From contig JAZQAK010000007.1 in assembly GCA_045545175.1 (NCBI GenBank), positions 150,759-214,758 on the forward strand: a stretch of 64,000 nucleotides of DNA. Reading direction: 5' to 3'. The notes beneath the pieces are model-generated. The model saw only the letters and a list, made by a program, of their open reading frames with translations. It did no database searches and was not told the origin of the DNA. Shown here piece after piece: positions 16,005 to 24,412 of this stretch. A program made the translations under genes and the position numbers. The DNA is from RGIG6165 sp045545175. GTDB lineage: Bacteria > Bacillota > Clostridia > Oscillospirales > Feifaniaceae. Within the stretch, counting starts at the first letter, position 1, and each line of letters begins with the position of its first letter.

Positions 16005-16066
16005 ATAAGTTAGATTATATGCTTTTAAAGCTTAATCGTAAATATCAGAAAAGGAGAAACCAGAAA

Positions 16067-17623
16067 ATGCCGTTTACACCAGTTCAGTTAGTTGTCGGCG
16101 TGGTTGCTCTTTTACTTGTTTTTGTAATTGCATTCTTCATCGGCATAAGTCACAGAAAAAGGGTTGCCGAAAGCAAGATCGGCTCTGCCGAAACAGAGGC
16201 AAAGAGAATAGTTAATGACGCTATCAAAGCGGCTGAAAGCAAGAAAAAAGAGTCAATACTCGAAGCTAAGGAAGAAATCCTGCGCAGCAGAACGGAAATG
16301 GAAGCCGAACTCAAGGAGCGCAGAAAAGAAGTTCAGAACCAGGAAAGGCGTCTGAATCAGAAGGAAGAGAGCATCGACAAAAAGTACGATGCAATCGAAA
16401 AGAAGGAAGAAAAACTTGCCGAAAAACTCCACGAAGTAGAAGTACAGATGGAGGACGTTGCAAACATCAAAAAGCAGCAGTGGGAAGCGCTCGAAAGGAT
16501 TTCGGGCTACACCGCAGAACAGGCAAAGGAAATGCTTCTCTCTCAGCTTGAGCAGGAACTTGATCACGAGCGTGCCCTCAAGATAAAGGAGTCGGAGCAG
16601 AAATTCAACGACGAAAGCACAGAAAAAGCAAGAGAAATCATTGCTCAGGCTATACAGCGCTGTGCACCCGAATACGTTGCAGAAGCAACCATATCGGTAG
16701 TCCCCATCCCCAGCGATGAGATGAAGGGCCGTATAATCGGCCGTGAAGGCAGAAACGTAAAGGCACTTGAAACACTTACGGGCGTTGACCTTATAATTGA
16801 CGATACTCCCGAAGTTATCACAGTTTCCTGTTTTGACCCTGTCCGCAGGGAAATTGCACGTCTGTCACTTGAAAGGCTTATTCACGACGGTCGTATTCAT
16901 CCCGCAAAGATTGAAGAAATCGTTGATAAGACGAGAAAAGACATCAACAACGTCATCAAGCAGGAGGGTGAAAAGGCTGCTCTTGAAGCAGGCATCGTAA
17001 ATCTTCACCCCGAAATTGTCAAACTTTTAGGTAAACTCAAATACAGGACGAGTTACGGTCAGAACGTTCTTCTCCACTCTATTGAAGTGTCGCATATAGC
17101 AGGCGTTATGGCATCCGAGCTTGGTCTTGACGTAAATCTTGCAAGAAGGGCAGGTCTCCTGCACGATCTCGGCAAGGCGCTCGACCATGAGATTGAAGGT
17201 TCACACGTTCAGCTCGGTTCGGACGTTGCCAAGAAGTATAAGGAAAACGACGTGGTTGTCAATTCTATCGAAAGCCACCACGGTGACGTTGCTCCCAAGT
17301 ATACGATTGCTGCTCTCGTTCAGGCGGCAGATGCAGTTTCCGCTGCACGCCCCGGTTCAAGAAGAGAAAACCTTGAGAACTACATAAAGCGTCTTGAAAA
17401 ACTTGAAGAAATTACGACGAGTTTTGACGGCGTTGAAAAGTCGTTTGCAATTCAGGCAGGCCGTGAAGTACGTATTATGGTCAACCCCGAAAAGATAAGT
17501 GACGACAGATTAGTAATTCTCGCAAGGGAAATCGCCCAGAAGATTGAGGGTGAACTTGAATACCCCGGTCAGATAAAGGTAAACGTAATAAGAGAAAAAC
17601 GCGCACAGGACATTGCGAAATAA
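16067..17623 (+). CDS. rny: Ribonuclease Y
   Basis: This 518-residue protein has an N-terminal membrane anchor (about 5-25), a long charged coiled coil (about 30-170), a KH domain with GRIIGREGRNVKALETLTGV (about 215-235) and an HD domain whose metal site is in LLHDLGKALDHE. RNase Y starts decay and processing of mRNAs at the membrane. I chose the ATG at 16067 behind AAGGAG; 16 in-frame upstream codons are basic and not family-like. It is monocistronic, between a strong promoter and a strong terminator. Confidence 0.95.
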   Translation: MPFTPVQLVVGVVALLLVFVIAFFIGISHRKRVAESKIGSAETEAKRIVNDAIKAAESKKKESILEAKEEILRSRTEMEAELKERRKEVQNQERRLNQKEESIDKKYDAIEKKEEKLAEKLHEVEVQMEDVANIKKQQWEALERISGYTAEQAKEMLLSQLEQELDHERALKIKESEQKFNDESTEKAREIIAQAIQRCAPEYVAEATISVVPIPSDEMKGRIIGREGRNVKALETLTGVDLIIDDTPEVITVSCFDPVRREIARLSLERLIHDGRIHPAKIEEIVDKTRKDINNVIKQEGEKAALEAGIVNLHPEIVKLLGKLKYRTSYGQNVLLHSIEVSHIAGVMASELGLDVNLARRAGLLHDLGKALDHEIEGSHVQLGSDVAKKYKENDVVVNSIESHHGDVAPKYTIAALVQAADAVSAARPGSRRENLENYIKRLEKLEEITTSFDGVEKSFAIQAGREVRIMVNPEKISDDRLVILAREIAQKIEGELEYPGQIKVNVIREKRAQDIAK

Positions 17624-17651
17624 AAAAAGCACCCAAAGGGGTGCTTTTTTT
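17622..17651 (+). terminator. Terminator of rny
   Basis: GCACCC-AAAG-GGGTGC stem followed by T7; an AT-rich dispersed repeat follows. Confidence 0.9.
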
Positions 17652-17795
17652 ATTTCAATTTGGAATTCGGAATGCGTAATTCGGAATTTCTTCCATACCT
17701 CTTCACTATTCACCATTCACTCTTTTACCAAATTATAGGTCGGTTTCACCCTAATGTCAATAGGTCAATTTGCCATAATAATAGCAGGTGATGTG

Positions 17796-18017
17796 ATGAA
17801 CAGGCTTAAAGAACTGCGAAAAGAACGCGGATATACACAGGTAAAAATGCAAATGCTCACAGGGATAGACCAGAGCGACTATTCAAAAATCGAAAACGGA
17901 AAAAGATATTTAAGTTTTGAGCAATGTATCAAGGTTGCCGATGCTCTTAATACGAGTATGGATTATCTTGCAGGCAGAACGGATTGTAAAGAACCCTATC
18001 CAAAATCAAAGAAATGA
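17796..18017 (+). CDS. Small XRE-family HTH regulator
   Basis: A 73-residue protein that is almost entirely a lambda-repressor-like HTH: MNRLKELRKERGYTQVKMQ, then TGIDQSDYSKIENGKRYLS as recognition region, and LNTSMDYLAGRTD at the end. It probably binds a short operator; no target can be named. The ATG at 17796 follows AGGTGATGTG; an upstream in-frame ATG at 17754 lacks a ribosome site. It may be a stand-alone regulator or a remnant of an element. Confidence 0.8.
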   Translation: MNRLKELRKERGYTQVKMQMLTGIDQSDYSKIENGKRYLSFEQCIKVADALNTSMDYLAGRTDCKEPYPKSKK

Positions 18018-18112
18018 AAACGGGAGGAAATATAGGTCCTCCCCTACAATTTAATCGAAACTTCAGCACGAAGTTTCTTTCCATAATTCCGAATTCCGAA
18101 TTCCGAATTAAC

Positions 18113-18140
18113 AAAAAAGCACCCGAAAGGGTGCTTTTTT
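18113..18140. terminator. Bidirectional terminator between HTH gene and YtxH-like gene
   Basis: GCACCC-GAAA-GGGTGC stem with A6 before and T6 after. Confidence 0.88.
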
Positions 18141-18146
18141 GCTTGG

Positions 18147-18296
18147 TCACATCATGTCTTCTACACTGCGAATCGCACGACCGACCTGTCTTTTGATTTT
18201 TCGTACCGTACATCTTTTCATCGGCATCGGATATACAGAAGCAACCGTCACACCGACTGCCAGACCTACGAGCATACCGCCCATACAAGCTTTCAT
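18147..18296 (-). CDS. Tiny glycine-rich membrane-anchored protein (YtxH-like size)
   Basis: A 49-residue protein, MKACMGGMLVGLAVGVTVAS at its start, a single hydrophobic segment followed by a basic tail (RKIKRQVGRAIRSVEDMM). The GMLVGxxxG opening is like that of YtxH/Gas-vesicle-type small proteins of Firmicutes, though the family assignment is loose. The ATG at 18296 has GAGG 9 nt upstream. An in-frame extension to 18398 exists but lacks a ribosome site. It ends right at the shared terminator. Confidence 0.6.
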   Translation of the reverse strand: MKACMGGMLVGLAVGVTVASVYPMPMKRCTVRKIKRQVGRAIRSVEDMM

Positions 18297-18416
18297 AGAC
18301 TTTATCCTCGCAACTGCATTTATCGGAAAATATATCATCCGACAGCGCTTCCGCTTGACTAACGGCGATATCTCCTCCGACAGTAATATTATGTTCACAT
18401 ATTAACAAATTAGTCA

Positions 18417-18445
18417 TTGTCATTTATGGCAATTTTTTATATAAT
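18417..18445 (+). promoter_or_regulatory. Promoter of the PrsA-like gene
   Basis: TTGTCA (18417-18422), 17 nt, TATAAT (18440-18445); ribosome site GGAGG before the ATG. Confidence 0.75.
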
Positions 18446-18476
18446 ACAATTATGAAAAAATTTTGGAGGTCTTCAA

Positions 18477-19520
18477 ATGAAAAAGACGATAAAAATTGTA
18501 TCTCTGCTTCTTGCGGCGGTACTTATGCTTACCTGCTTTGCAGGTTGTAAAAAAGACGGCTCACTCGGCACGATAAACGGCAACGAAATACCGACTGAGC
18601 TTTTTAAACTCGCACTTTCGGATATGATACAGAACGTGGAAGCAACCTACGGCGTATCCTTTGAGGAAGTTGCCGACCAGCAGCTTACCGAACAGATGAC
18701 GGTATATCAGTACGTGGTTTCCTATTCCGTTTCCGTAGTACAGCAGGCACTTGCAGTAAACGAATATTTTGACGAGCTTGGCCTTGACTGGAACGAGGAT
18801 ATGCAGGCGGAATACGACGCCATTATGCAGGATTATTTTGAAAGTTTCGGCGGTGAAGACGCTGCAAAGAGCGACCTTAAAAATAAGGGCATTGATTTTT
18901 CCGCAGTTGAAGACCTTATGGAATTCAACACAAAATACACCGCCATTACAAATTATTTATACGGTGCACACGGCACGAAAGCACTTACAGACGATGAAAT
19001 CATTGCAAAATTCCACACCGATTACGCTCGTATAAAGCACATTCTCGTTGCAACGGTTGACACGGAAACCTATCAGGCACTTGAAGGTGATGCACTTACG
19101 GCAGCAGAGGCAAAATATGCAGACGTCGAGGCAAAGGTAAAGGCACTTGCAGTAAACGACGAGGCAGGCTTTACCGCAATTATGAAGGAATACAACGAAG
19201 ATCCCGGTATGGAACAGTCACCCGACGGTTACGTTGTTACGGACAACGGTCAGTTCGTTCAGGCATTCGTTGACGGTGCTTTCTCGGTAGAAGTCGGCGA
19301 ATATGCCTTCGTTGACAGTGAAGAATACGGCCACCACATTTTAATGCGCCTTCCCACCCGAGAGGAAGACATTAAAGCACAGTTCGGCACGGTTGAAACC
19401 TACCTTGAGAATGCAAGGGCAACTCTTGTTTCGGAAGACCTTTCGGAAAAGGTGTCCGACGACAAGGTTGACATCAATGACGATGCCGTCGTTAAAATCG
19501 TTTCAAGCCTTATAAAATAA
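18477..19520 (+). CDS. PrsA/SurA-like peptidyl-prolyl isomerase lipoprotein
   Basis: This 347-residue protein has a lipoprotein signal (hydrophobic residues 8-22, lipobox TCFAGC with Cys at residue 23), a SurA_N-like helical region (about 35-165) and a parvulin-type domain beginning IKHILVATVD (about 184), with GYVVTDNGQFVQAFVDGAF and a GHHILMRL ending. It should be anchored outside the membrane and help fold secreted proteins. A 30-residue insertion rich in Ala and Glu sits early in the parvulin domain. It is monocistronic. Confidence 0.85.
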   Translation: MKKTIKIVSLLLAAVLMLTCFAGCKKDGSLGTINGNEIPTELFKLALSDMIQNVEATYGVSFEEVADQQLTEQMTVYQYVVSYSVSVVQQALAVNEYFDELGLDWNEDMQAEYDAIMQDYFESFGGEDAAKSDLKNKGIDFSAVEDLMEFNTKYTAITNYLYGAHGTKALTDDEIIAKFHTDYARIKHILVATVDTETYQALEGDALTAAEAKYADVEAKVKALAVNDEAGFTAIMKEYNEDPGMEQSPDGYVVTDNGQFVQAFVDGAFSVEVGEYAFVDSEEYGHHILMRLPTREEDIKAQFGTVETYLENARATLVSEDLSEKVSDDKVDINDDAVVKIVSSLIK

Positions 19521-19523
19521 AAG

Positions 19524-19556
19524 ATAACGGGCAATTCGTGAATTGCCCGTTATTTA
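19524..19556 (+). terminator. Terminator of the PrsA-like gene
   Basis: 13-bp stem ATAACGGGCAATT-CGTG-AATTGCCCGTTAT followed by TT-rich sequence. Confidence 0.85.
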
Positions 19557-19579
19557 ATTGAAATTCCGCATTCCGAATT

Positions 19580-19611
19580 AAAAAGGGAGGGCTCACAAGC
19601 CCTCCTTTTTT
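19580..19611 (-). terminator. Terminator of CNNM/CBS paralogue 2
   Basis: AAGGGAGGGCT-CACA-AGCCCTCCTT stem with T/A tracts on both sides; acts on the minus-strand gene ending at 19610. Confidence 0.85.
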
Positions 19612-20884
19612 ATTCTTCAACTTCTTCAAAATCGTGTTTTAAGATGACAAGACGTATAATATGATGATGCTCGTCAACCTCTTTTACGATGAGCGTGTAA
19701 TTCTTGAAATCAAACGCATCAAACGGAACGGGCATGGCACCGATATTCTGTGTCGCCCAGCCGCCGACCGTTGCATAATCGGTCTGAAGCTCGTCCTCAT
19801 CAATGTCAAGGTTGTCCATAAAATCGGTGAGGTTCATATCTCCCGAACATTCAAAACGTTCATCGGACAGTTTCTGCCATTCGTTGACGATATCGTCATT
19901 CTCATCCCAGATTTCGCCGACAAGCTGTTCAAGCACGTCCTCCATAGTAACGATACCCGTTATACCGCCGTACTCGTCGGCAACAAGTGCCATATGAGTC
20001 TGGTGTTTACGGAATTCGTCCATTATGGCGTGAAGTTTCATGGTTTTTGGTATCATAACAGGCTTTAAGAGAATGTCGGAAAGTGAAATTTCCTTATCCT
20101 CCGCAAGTTCCCTGAGCAGATGCTTTACGTAAAGTATACCTACCACGTGGTCGATAGTACGTTCGTAGACGGGGTATCTTGAAAACTGCGTTTCCTCGAT
20201 AACTTCAAGAATATGCTCCATACTGTCGCCTATTTCAAAGCCAACGACGTCTATTCTCGGCGTGAGAATTTCAGCCGCCTCCATATCCGAAAATTCGAGT
20301 GCCGACTGCAAAAGTTCTGTTTCCTCTTCGTCGATGACACCGTCATCCTCAGCCGTATCGAGAATATTTTCAAATTCCTCTTCGGTTATCGTTACGACCT
20401 GTTCGTTCTTCCTCGTCCACATAAGGCTGAAAAGTTTTACCACGAACGACGTGATAAGCACAGCAGGAAAGAAGACCACCATCATAACGAGAAGCGGATA
20501 GGCCGCAAATTTAGCAAAACCTTCGTTTATACGGCGTGCTATCATCTTGGGTGTGATTTCACCGATGATAAGGATAAGCACCGTCATTATAACCGTGACA
20601 ATGGACGACGCCGCATCGTCACTCATCTTCAAATCCTTTGCAAGACCGACGGCAATAACCGTTGCCGTAGAGGTCGCCGCAATGTTAACGAGGTTGTTTC
20701 CTATAAGTATTGTTGAAAGTGCATAGTCGTAGTGATTATATATAAAACGTACGACCTTTTCGGAAAACGTGGGGTTTTCCATTTCTTTTTTGTATTTGAG
20801 TTTACTAAGTGAAGTATAAGCAATCTCCGAGCCCGAGCAGAATGCAGAGCACAGAAGAAGCAACGCTATACCTAAATATGCCAT
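19610..20884 (-). CDS. CNNM/CBS-domain membrane protein (CorC/HlyC family), paralogue 2
   Basis: A 424-residue protein with a CNNM membrane domain (about 1-175, with GNNLVNIAATSTATV and EITPKMIARR), two CBS motifs (about 195-320, including ILTPRIDVVGFE and VADEYGGITGIVTMEDVLEQ) and a C-terminal CorC_HlyC domain. Likely role is divalent cation (Mg/Co) homeostasis at the membrane. It lies 14 nt downstream of paralogue 3 on the same strand, so the two are probably co-transcribed and may form a heteromer. Confidence 0.9.
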   Translation of the reverse strand: MAYLGIALLLLCSAFCSGSEIAYTSLSKLKYKKEMENPTFSEKVVRFIYNHYDYALSTILIGNNLVNIAATSTATVIAVGLAKDLKMSDDAASSIVTVIMTVLILIIGEITPKMIARRINEGFAKFAAYPLLVMMVVFFPAVLITSFVVKLFSLMWTRKNEQVVTITEEEFENILDTAEDDGVIDEEETELLQSALEFSDMEAAEILTPRIDVVGFEIGDSMEHILEVIEETQFSRYPVYERTIDHVVGILYVKHLLRELAEDKEISLSDILLKPVMIPKTMKLHAIMDEFRKHQTHMALVADEYGGITGIVTMEDVLEQLVGEIWDENDDIVNEWQKLSDERFECSGDMNLTDFMDNLDIDEDELQTDYATVGGWATQNIGAMPVPFDAFDFKNYTLIVKEVDEHHHIIRLVILKHDFEEVEE

Positions 20885-20898
20885 ATCCTCTGCCCCCC

Positions 20899-21903
20899 TT
20901 ACACAAGCTCCAGGCCTTCGCCTGCATCGCTTTCATCACGGATATCGCCCACAAGTTCTTCAAGCAGGTCTTCCATCGTGATGATGCCTATTTTTTTACG
21001 GTTTTTGTCAATGACGAAAACCATGTGTAATTTGTTGAGCCTCATTCTCTGCAGAAGGTCTACGATTTCAATCTCGCTGTCAAAGACGTAGGGCTTGAGC
21101 AGAAGCGTTCTCAGACGGCAGGATTTACCCGACACATACTTGCTGAGAAACGTATTTACGGGCAAAATGCCCACTATATTATTCTTATTGCCTTCGTACA
21201 CAGGAAGGCGTGAATAGATACTTGTCGTTGCGATATTTACGAGTTCCTGCTTTGAGATTGTACTTGGAATCGACACAACCTCGTCCATAGGAATCATTAT
21301 TTCGTGAGCGACTTTTTCACGGAATTCCATTGCAGTGTTTACAAGTTCCTGCTGTTTCGGGTCAAGTACACCCTCATCCTCGATGGTTTCGATGATGCTG
21401 ATAAGTTCTTCCTCCGTAACCTTGTCGTCATTACCGGGGGCAAGGAACTTTGAGAGCAGTTTTGAAATCCCCGAAAACAGAGCCGACAAGGGCGTGAGCA
21501 CTTTTACGAGAAAAGCCATACTCGGTGCAAAAGCAAGGGCAATCGCCTCACTCTTCGCCTTTGCAAGACTTTTGGGAATCATTTCTGCAAAAAGGTATAC
21601 GATGATTGTGGTTATAAGCGTACCGTATACGACGTACTCCTCCGAAAACGTTCTTATAACAAGTAACGCCGAAAGTGACGCACAGCTTGCATGGAAAACG
21701 TTGTTTCCGATTAAAAGCGTAGTCAGCGTCTTGTCAAAACGGTCACAAATCCACAGTGCAGTTTTTGCACGTTTGTTGCCTTTGTCTGCCATGGTACGCA
21801 GACGTACTTTGCTCACTGCCGTATAGGCAGTTTCAGATGCGGCAAAATAAGCCGAACATAACAAAAATAAGACATACAGTATACTACTACCGGCGGGATC
21901 CAA
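20899..21903 (-). CDS. CNNM/CBS-domain membrane protein, paralogue 3, without C-terminal CorC domain
   Basis: A 334-residue protein with CNNM membrane helices (about 1-165, GNNVFHASCASLSALL, AEMIPKSLAKAK) and a CBS pair (about 190-325). It stops right after LLEELVGDIRDESDAG, so the CorC_HlyC domain found in paralogues 1 and 2 is missing; the reading frame is intact, so this looks like a natural short form. The start is a TTG about 11 nt after AAGGAG. A TTGACC-16-TATAAT promoter lies just upstream. Confidence 0.88.
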   Translation of the reverse strand: MDPAGSSILYVLFLLCSAYFAASETAYTAVSKVRLRTMADKGNKRAKTALWICDRFDKTLTTLLIGNNVFHASCASLSALLVIRTFSEEYVVYGTLITTIIVYLFAEMIPKSLAKAKSEAIALAFAPSMAFLVKVLTPLSALFSGISKLLSKFLAPGNDDKVTEEELISIIETIEDEGVLDPKQQELVNTAMEFREKVAHEIMIPMDEVVSIPSTISKQELVNIATTSIYSRLPVYEGNKNNIVGILPVNTFLSKYVSGKSCRLRTLLLKPYVFDSEIEIVDLLQRMRLNKLHMVFVIDKNRKKIGIITMEDLLEELVGDIRDESDAGEGLELV

Positions 21904-21939
21904 GAAAAAACCAACTCCTTAAAAATAATCATTACATCT

Positions 21940-21967
21940 ATTATAACAGATATATACAAAAGGTCAA
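21940..21967 (-). promoter_or_regulatory. Promoter of the two-gene CNNM/CBS unit
   Basis: Minus strand TTGACC (21967-21962), 16 nt, TATAAT (21945-21940). Confidence 0.7.
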
Positions 21968-21974
21968 GAGCAAT

Positions 21975-22002
21975 AAAAAAGCAGTCCTCGGACTGCTTTT
22001 TT
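21975..22002 (-). terminator. Terminator of the HAD gene
   Basis: GCAGTCC-TC-GGACTGC stem with A6 and T6 flanks. Confidence 0.9.
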
Positions 22003-22677
22003 CTACACAATATCGTATAATTCTTTAAGTGATTTTATTTCATAAGTTATATCAAGGTCGGTTTTCTTGCCCTTCGGGTTGAACCAGCAGGTGTCAATAC
22101 CTGCATTTATACCGCCCTGAATGTCACTCGTAAGGCTGTCACCGATAACAAGAGCCTTCGTTTTGTCAAAGCCCTCGATATTTTCCTCCACGTAGTCGAA
22201 AAACTCTTTATGAGGCTTTGGCACACCTATCGCCTCGGACACGAAGCATTTTTCAAAATACGGCTTTAAACCGCACTCGGCAAAGCGTTTTGCCTGCGTC
22301 GTGGCAACGCCGTTGGTGATAATATAAAGTTTATGCGTTTTTGAAAGCGTCTTGCAAACCTCAAGCGCATCGGGCATCAGTTTATGTCCGTTTGCAAGAT
22401 TTGCCACGTAACGCGAATTTGCTTCGGCAGGGTCAAAAGGATAGCCCATTTTTTCAAAGAACACTTTAAATCGATTTACCACAAGTTCAGCCTTTGAGAA
22501 TGCACCCTGTTCAAAAAGTTTCCACTGTGCATCGTTTGCAGCACTGTAGATTTTTATAATTTCATCGTCGATTTCAAGACCGTACGAACGCATCGTTTCA
22601 ATAATACCGTCATATTCAGCCGCCTCAAAATCAAGCAGCGTCATATCCGCATCAAAGAGAAGTGTTTTATATTTCAT
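22003..22677 (-). CDS. HAD-family hydrolase, YjjG-type nucleotidase
   Basis: A 224-residue protein with HAD motif I FDADMTLLDF, a helical cap (about 20-90), motif II IITNGVATTQ, motif III region GVPKPHKEFFDYV and motif IV VIGDSLTSDIQGG. The layout and the GVPKPHKEFF segment fit YjjG/YfnB non-canonical pyrimidine nucleotidases, which remove phosphate from damaged nucleotides. I chose the ATG at 22677 (GGTGGAAAG upstream). It overlaps the upstream membrane-protein gene by 11 nt. Confidence 0.87.
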   Translation of the reverse strand: MKYKTLLFDADMTLLDFEAAEYDGIIETMRSYGLEIDDEIIKIYSAANDAQWKLFEQGAFSKAELVVNRFKVFFEKMGYPFDPAEANSRYVANLANGHKLMPDALEVCKTLSKTHKLYIITNGVATTQAKRFAECGLKPYFEKCFVSEAIGVPKPHKEFFDYVEENIEGFDKTKALVIGDSLTSDIQGGINAGIDTCWFNPKGKKTDLDITYEIKSLKELYDIV

Positions 22678-23419
22678 TTCTTTCCACCGCATATATAATT
22701 GAAGGGGCGTAAATGAGCATTGATGCGAGAACTGCAAAATCACTCGTAAATGGCGTGCAGAACACCGCTTCCCTGCTCAATGTGAAATAAATTGACGGAA
22801 GTGCCGTAACGAACACCCCGAGAAATGTGGCGTATGCCGAGAAATGCAGTATTGCCGACGAGTTACCGTCAATAAACGCTTTTGCCGAGTAGAAAATAAA
22901 CAAAAGCAAAGCGGTAAGTGAAAGAGTCTGCAACAGATAATCCGAAATGGTCACGATAGTGGAAAATTTGCGGAATACCGTTATAAGATTGTATACGCCC
23001 CACACCGACGGAACAAGAAGAAACACGGGCAGATAAGAGGCTTTTTCGGGCATTACGTGTGCAGGTGCACCGATAATAACGGCAATACCGCCGATTACGG
23101 CAAGTACACCGGCAAGAGTATTTCCCGAAAGAATACCGTCAACACCGCACCTCACGAGTGCCGCCGCAAAGATTGCCGAGGCTGCAAGCACAAACTTACC
23201 GCCCGACATATTCTCGCTGTGTTTTTTTCCTTTGAAAGAGAGGGCTACCGCCGCAAACAAGACGATGAGTGCAATGCAAAGCACCGTAAATACGGTTGCA
23301 AGCACGTCACCTTTCACGTAAAAACCGCTTTCGACCTCAACAGAGTTTTTTATGACGAATATTCTCAGTACCCCAAGCAAAATTGCCGTAAGAAAACAGA
23401 TTATACTGCGAAGTTTCAT
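22667..23419 (-). CDS. Uncharacterised membrane protein, eight helices
   Basis: A 250-residue, strongly hydrophobic protein with about seven to eight predicted membrane segments and no recognisable catalytic motif. It has an N-terminal hydrophobic stretch (FLTAILLGVLRIFVI) and short charged loops (SFKGKKHSEN). I do not recognise the family. It is translationally coupled to the HAD gene through an 11-nt overlap, and a terminator separates it from the next upstream membrane gene. Confidence 0.75.
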   Translation of the reverse strand: MKLRSIICFLTAILLGVLRIFVIKNSVEVESGFYVKGDVLATVFTVLCIALIVLFAAVALSFKGKKHSENMSGGKFVLAASAIFAAALVRCGVDGILSGNTLAGVLAVIGGIAVIIGAPAHVMPEKASYLPVFLLVPSVWGVYNLITVFRKFSTIVTISDYLLQTLSLTALLLFIFYSAKAFIDGNSSAILHFSAYATFLGVFVTALPSIYFTLSREAVFCTPFTSDFAVLASMLIYAPSIIYAVERNEI

Positions 23420-23434
23420 TTTATTACCTCATTC

Positions 23435-23463
23435 TAAAAAAGGACTCGTTTGCGAGTCCTTTT
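23435..23463 (-). terminator. Terminator of the 268-residue membrane protein gene
   Basis: AGGACTCG-TTTG-CGAGTCCT stem with A and T tracts. Confidence 0.88.
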
Positions 23464-23465
23464 CG

Positions 23466-24272
23466 TTACTTTTTATAGATTGTTGCTATGATGTAAGCCA
23501 CACCTGCGATTACCGCATAAAGCGCTATTGCATAGCAGGAAAGGCGAAGCGCCTTATATCCGACAACCGCCGTTGCAAGTGAGCAAACCGTATGCAGACC
23601 GCCGAGGATAAACGACGGGAAATAGATTGCCTTTTTGGGAAGAATACGCTTGTCGCACTTTTTGCATACGCCGTGTGCCTTCTTAAGAGAAGCGACCTTT
23701 ACGATATAGTAAACACCGAGTCCCGCAAGAATTACGAAATAGATAATTCTCGGTACGGGGTTTTTGAAAAATACGGTGTGCACCTGAAGCCTTGAATAAA
23801 AGTAGAACAGCACTTCGGATGCAAGAAGCGATACCGCCGTAAAGAGCAGGTCGTACACCTTAAGATAACTGAGAAGATAGAGCACCACGAACACGCCGAG
23901 TGCGATGTAACCTGCCGTAAAGAGCATACCGAAATCGAAGCGGAAGCTTACGAACAGAGCCATATAAACCGTATAGGCAAGAGGCCAGAGGATGCTTACC
24001 GCAGGATTGAAGGTGACAATCTGAAAATCAACGCCTTTTTTACGTGCATAGAGAATATACCCCGTAAACGCCAGCGTTATAACTGCACCTATGATGAGAA
24101 GCACCGTAGACGCACTTCTTACCGTATCCATACCCTCGACTGCGCCGAGACCGGTGTAATACATTTTAAAATACATAACGGTGAGAAGTGAAAGAAACGC
24201 CCACACCATATGTATAAGCAGGCGGTTTGAAATCGCCTCGCCCTTTTTATCTATACCTTTTTTCTTACTCAA
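23466..24272 (-). CDS. Uncharacterised membrane protein with a cytoplasmic Cys pair
   Basis: A 268-residue protein with about eight membrane segments. A single CxxC (GVCKKCDKRILPKK, about residues 206-219) lies in a loop before the last helices and could bind metal as half of a site. N-terminus KKKGIDKKGEAISNRLLIHM is basic. Not recognised as a known family. It has its own promoter and terminator, so it is probably expressed alone. Confidence 0.75.
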   Translation of the reverse strand: MSKKKGIDKKGEAISNRLLIHMVWAFLSLLTVMYFKMYYTGLGAVEGMDTVRSASTVLLIIGAVITLAFTGYILYARKKGVDFQIVTFNPAVSILWPLAYTVYMALFVSFRFDFGMLFTAGYIALGVFVVLYLLSYLKVYDLLFTAVSLLASEVLFYFYSRLQVHTVFFKNPVPRIIYFVILAGLGVYYIVKVASLKKAHGVCKKCDKRILPKKAIYFPSFILGGLHTVCSLATAVVGYKALRLSCYAIALYAVIAGVAYIIATIYKK

Positions 24273-24316
24273 ACTGTTTCAACTCCAAAATCAAATGTAA
24301 AAAATTCACATATTTT

Positions 24317-24345
24317 ATTATACTATGAAAAAACCGTATTGTAAA
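24317..24345 (-). promoter_or_regulatory. Promoter of the 268-residue membrane protein gene
   Basis: Minus strand TTTACA (24345-24340), 17 nt, TATAAT (24322-24317). Confidence 0.72.
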
Positions 24346-24412
24346 TAACTAAATTGTTAATTTATTTCTGCAGTTACTCTTACTTTATTGCCGGAAATTG
24401 TGCAATTCCAAG

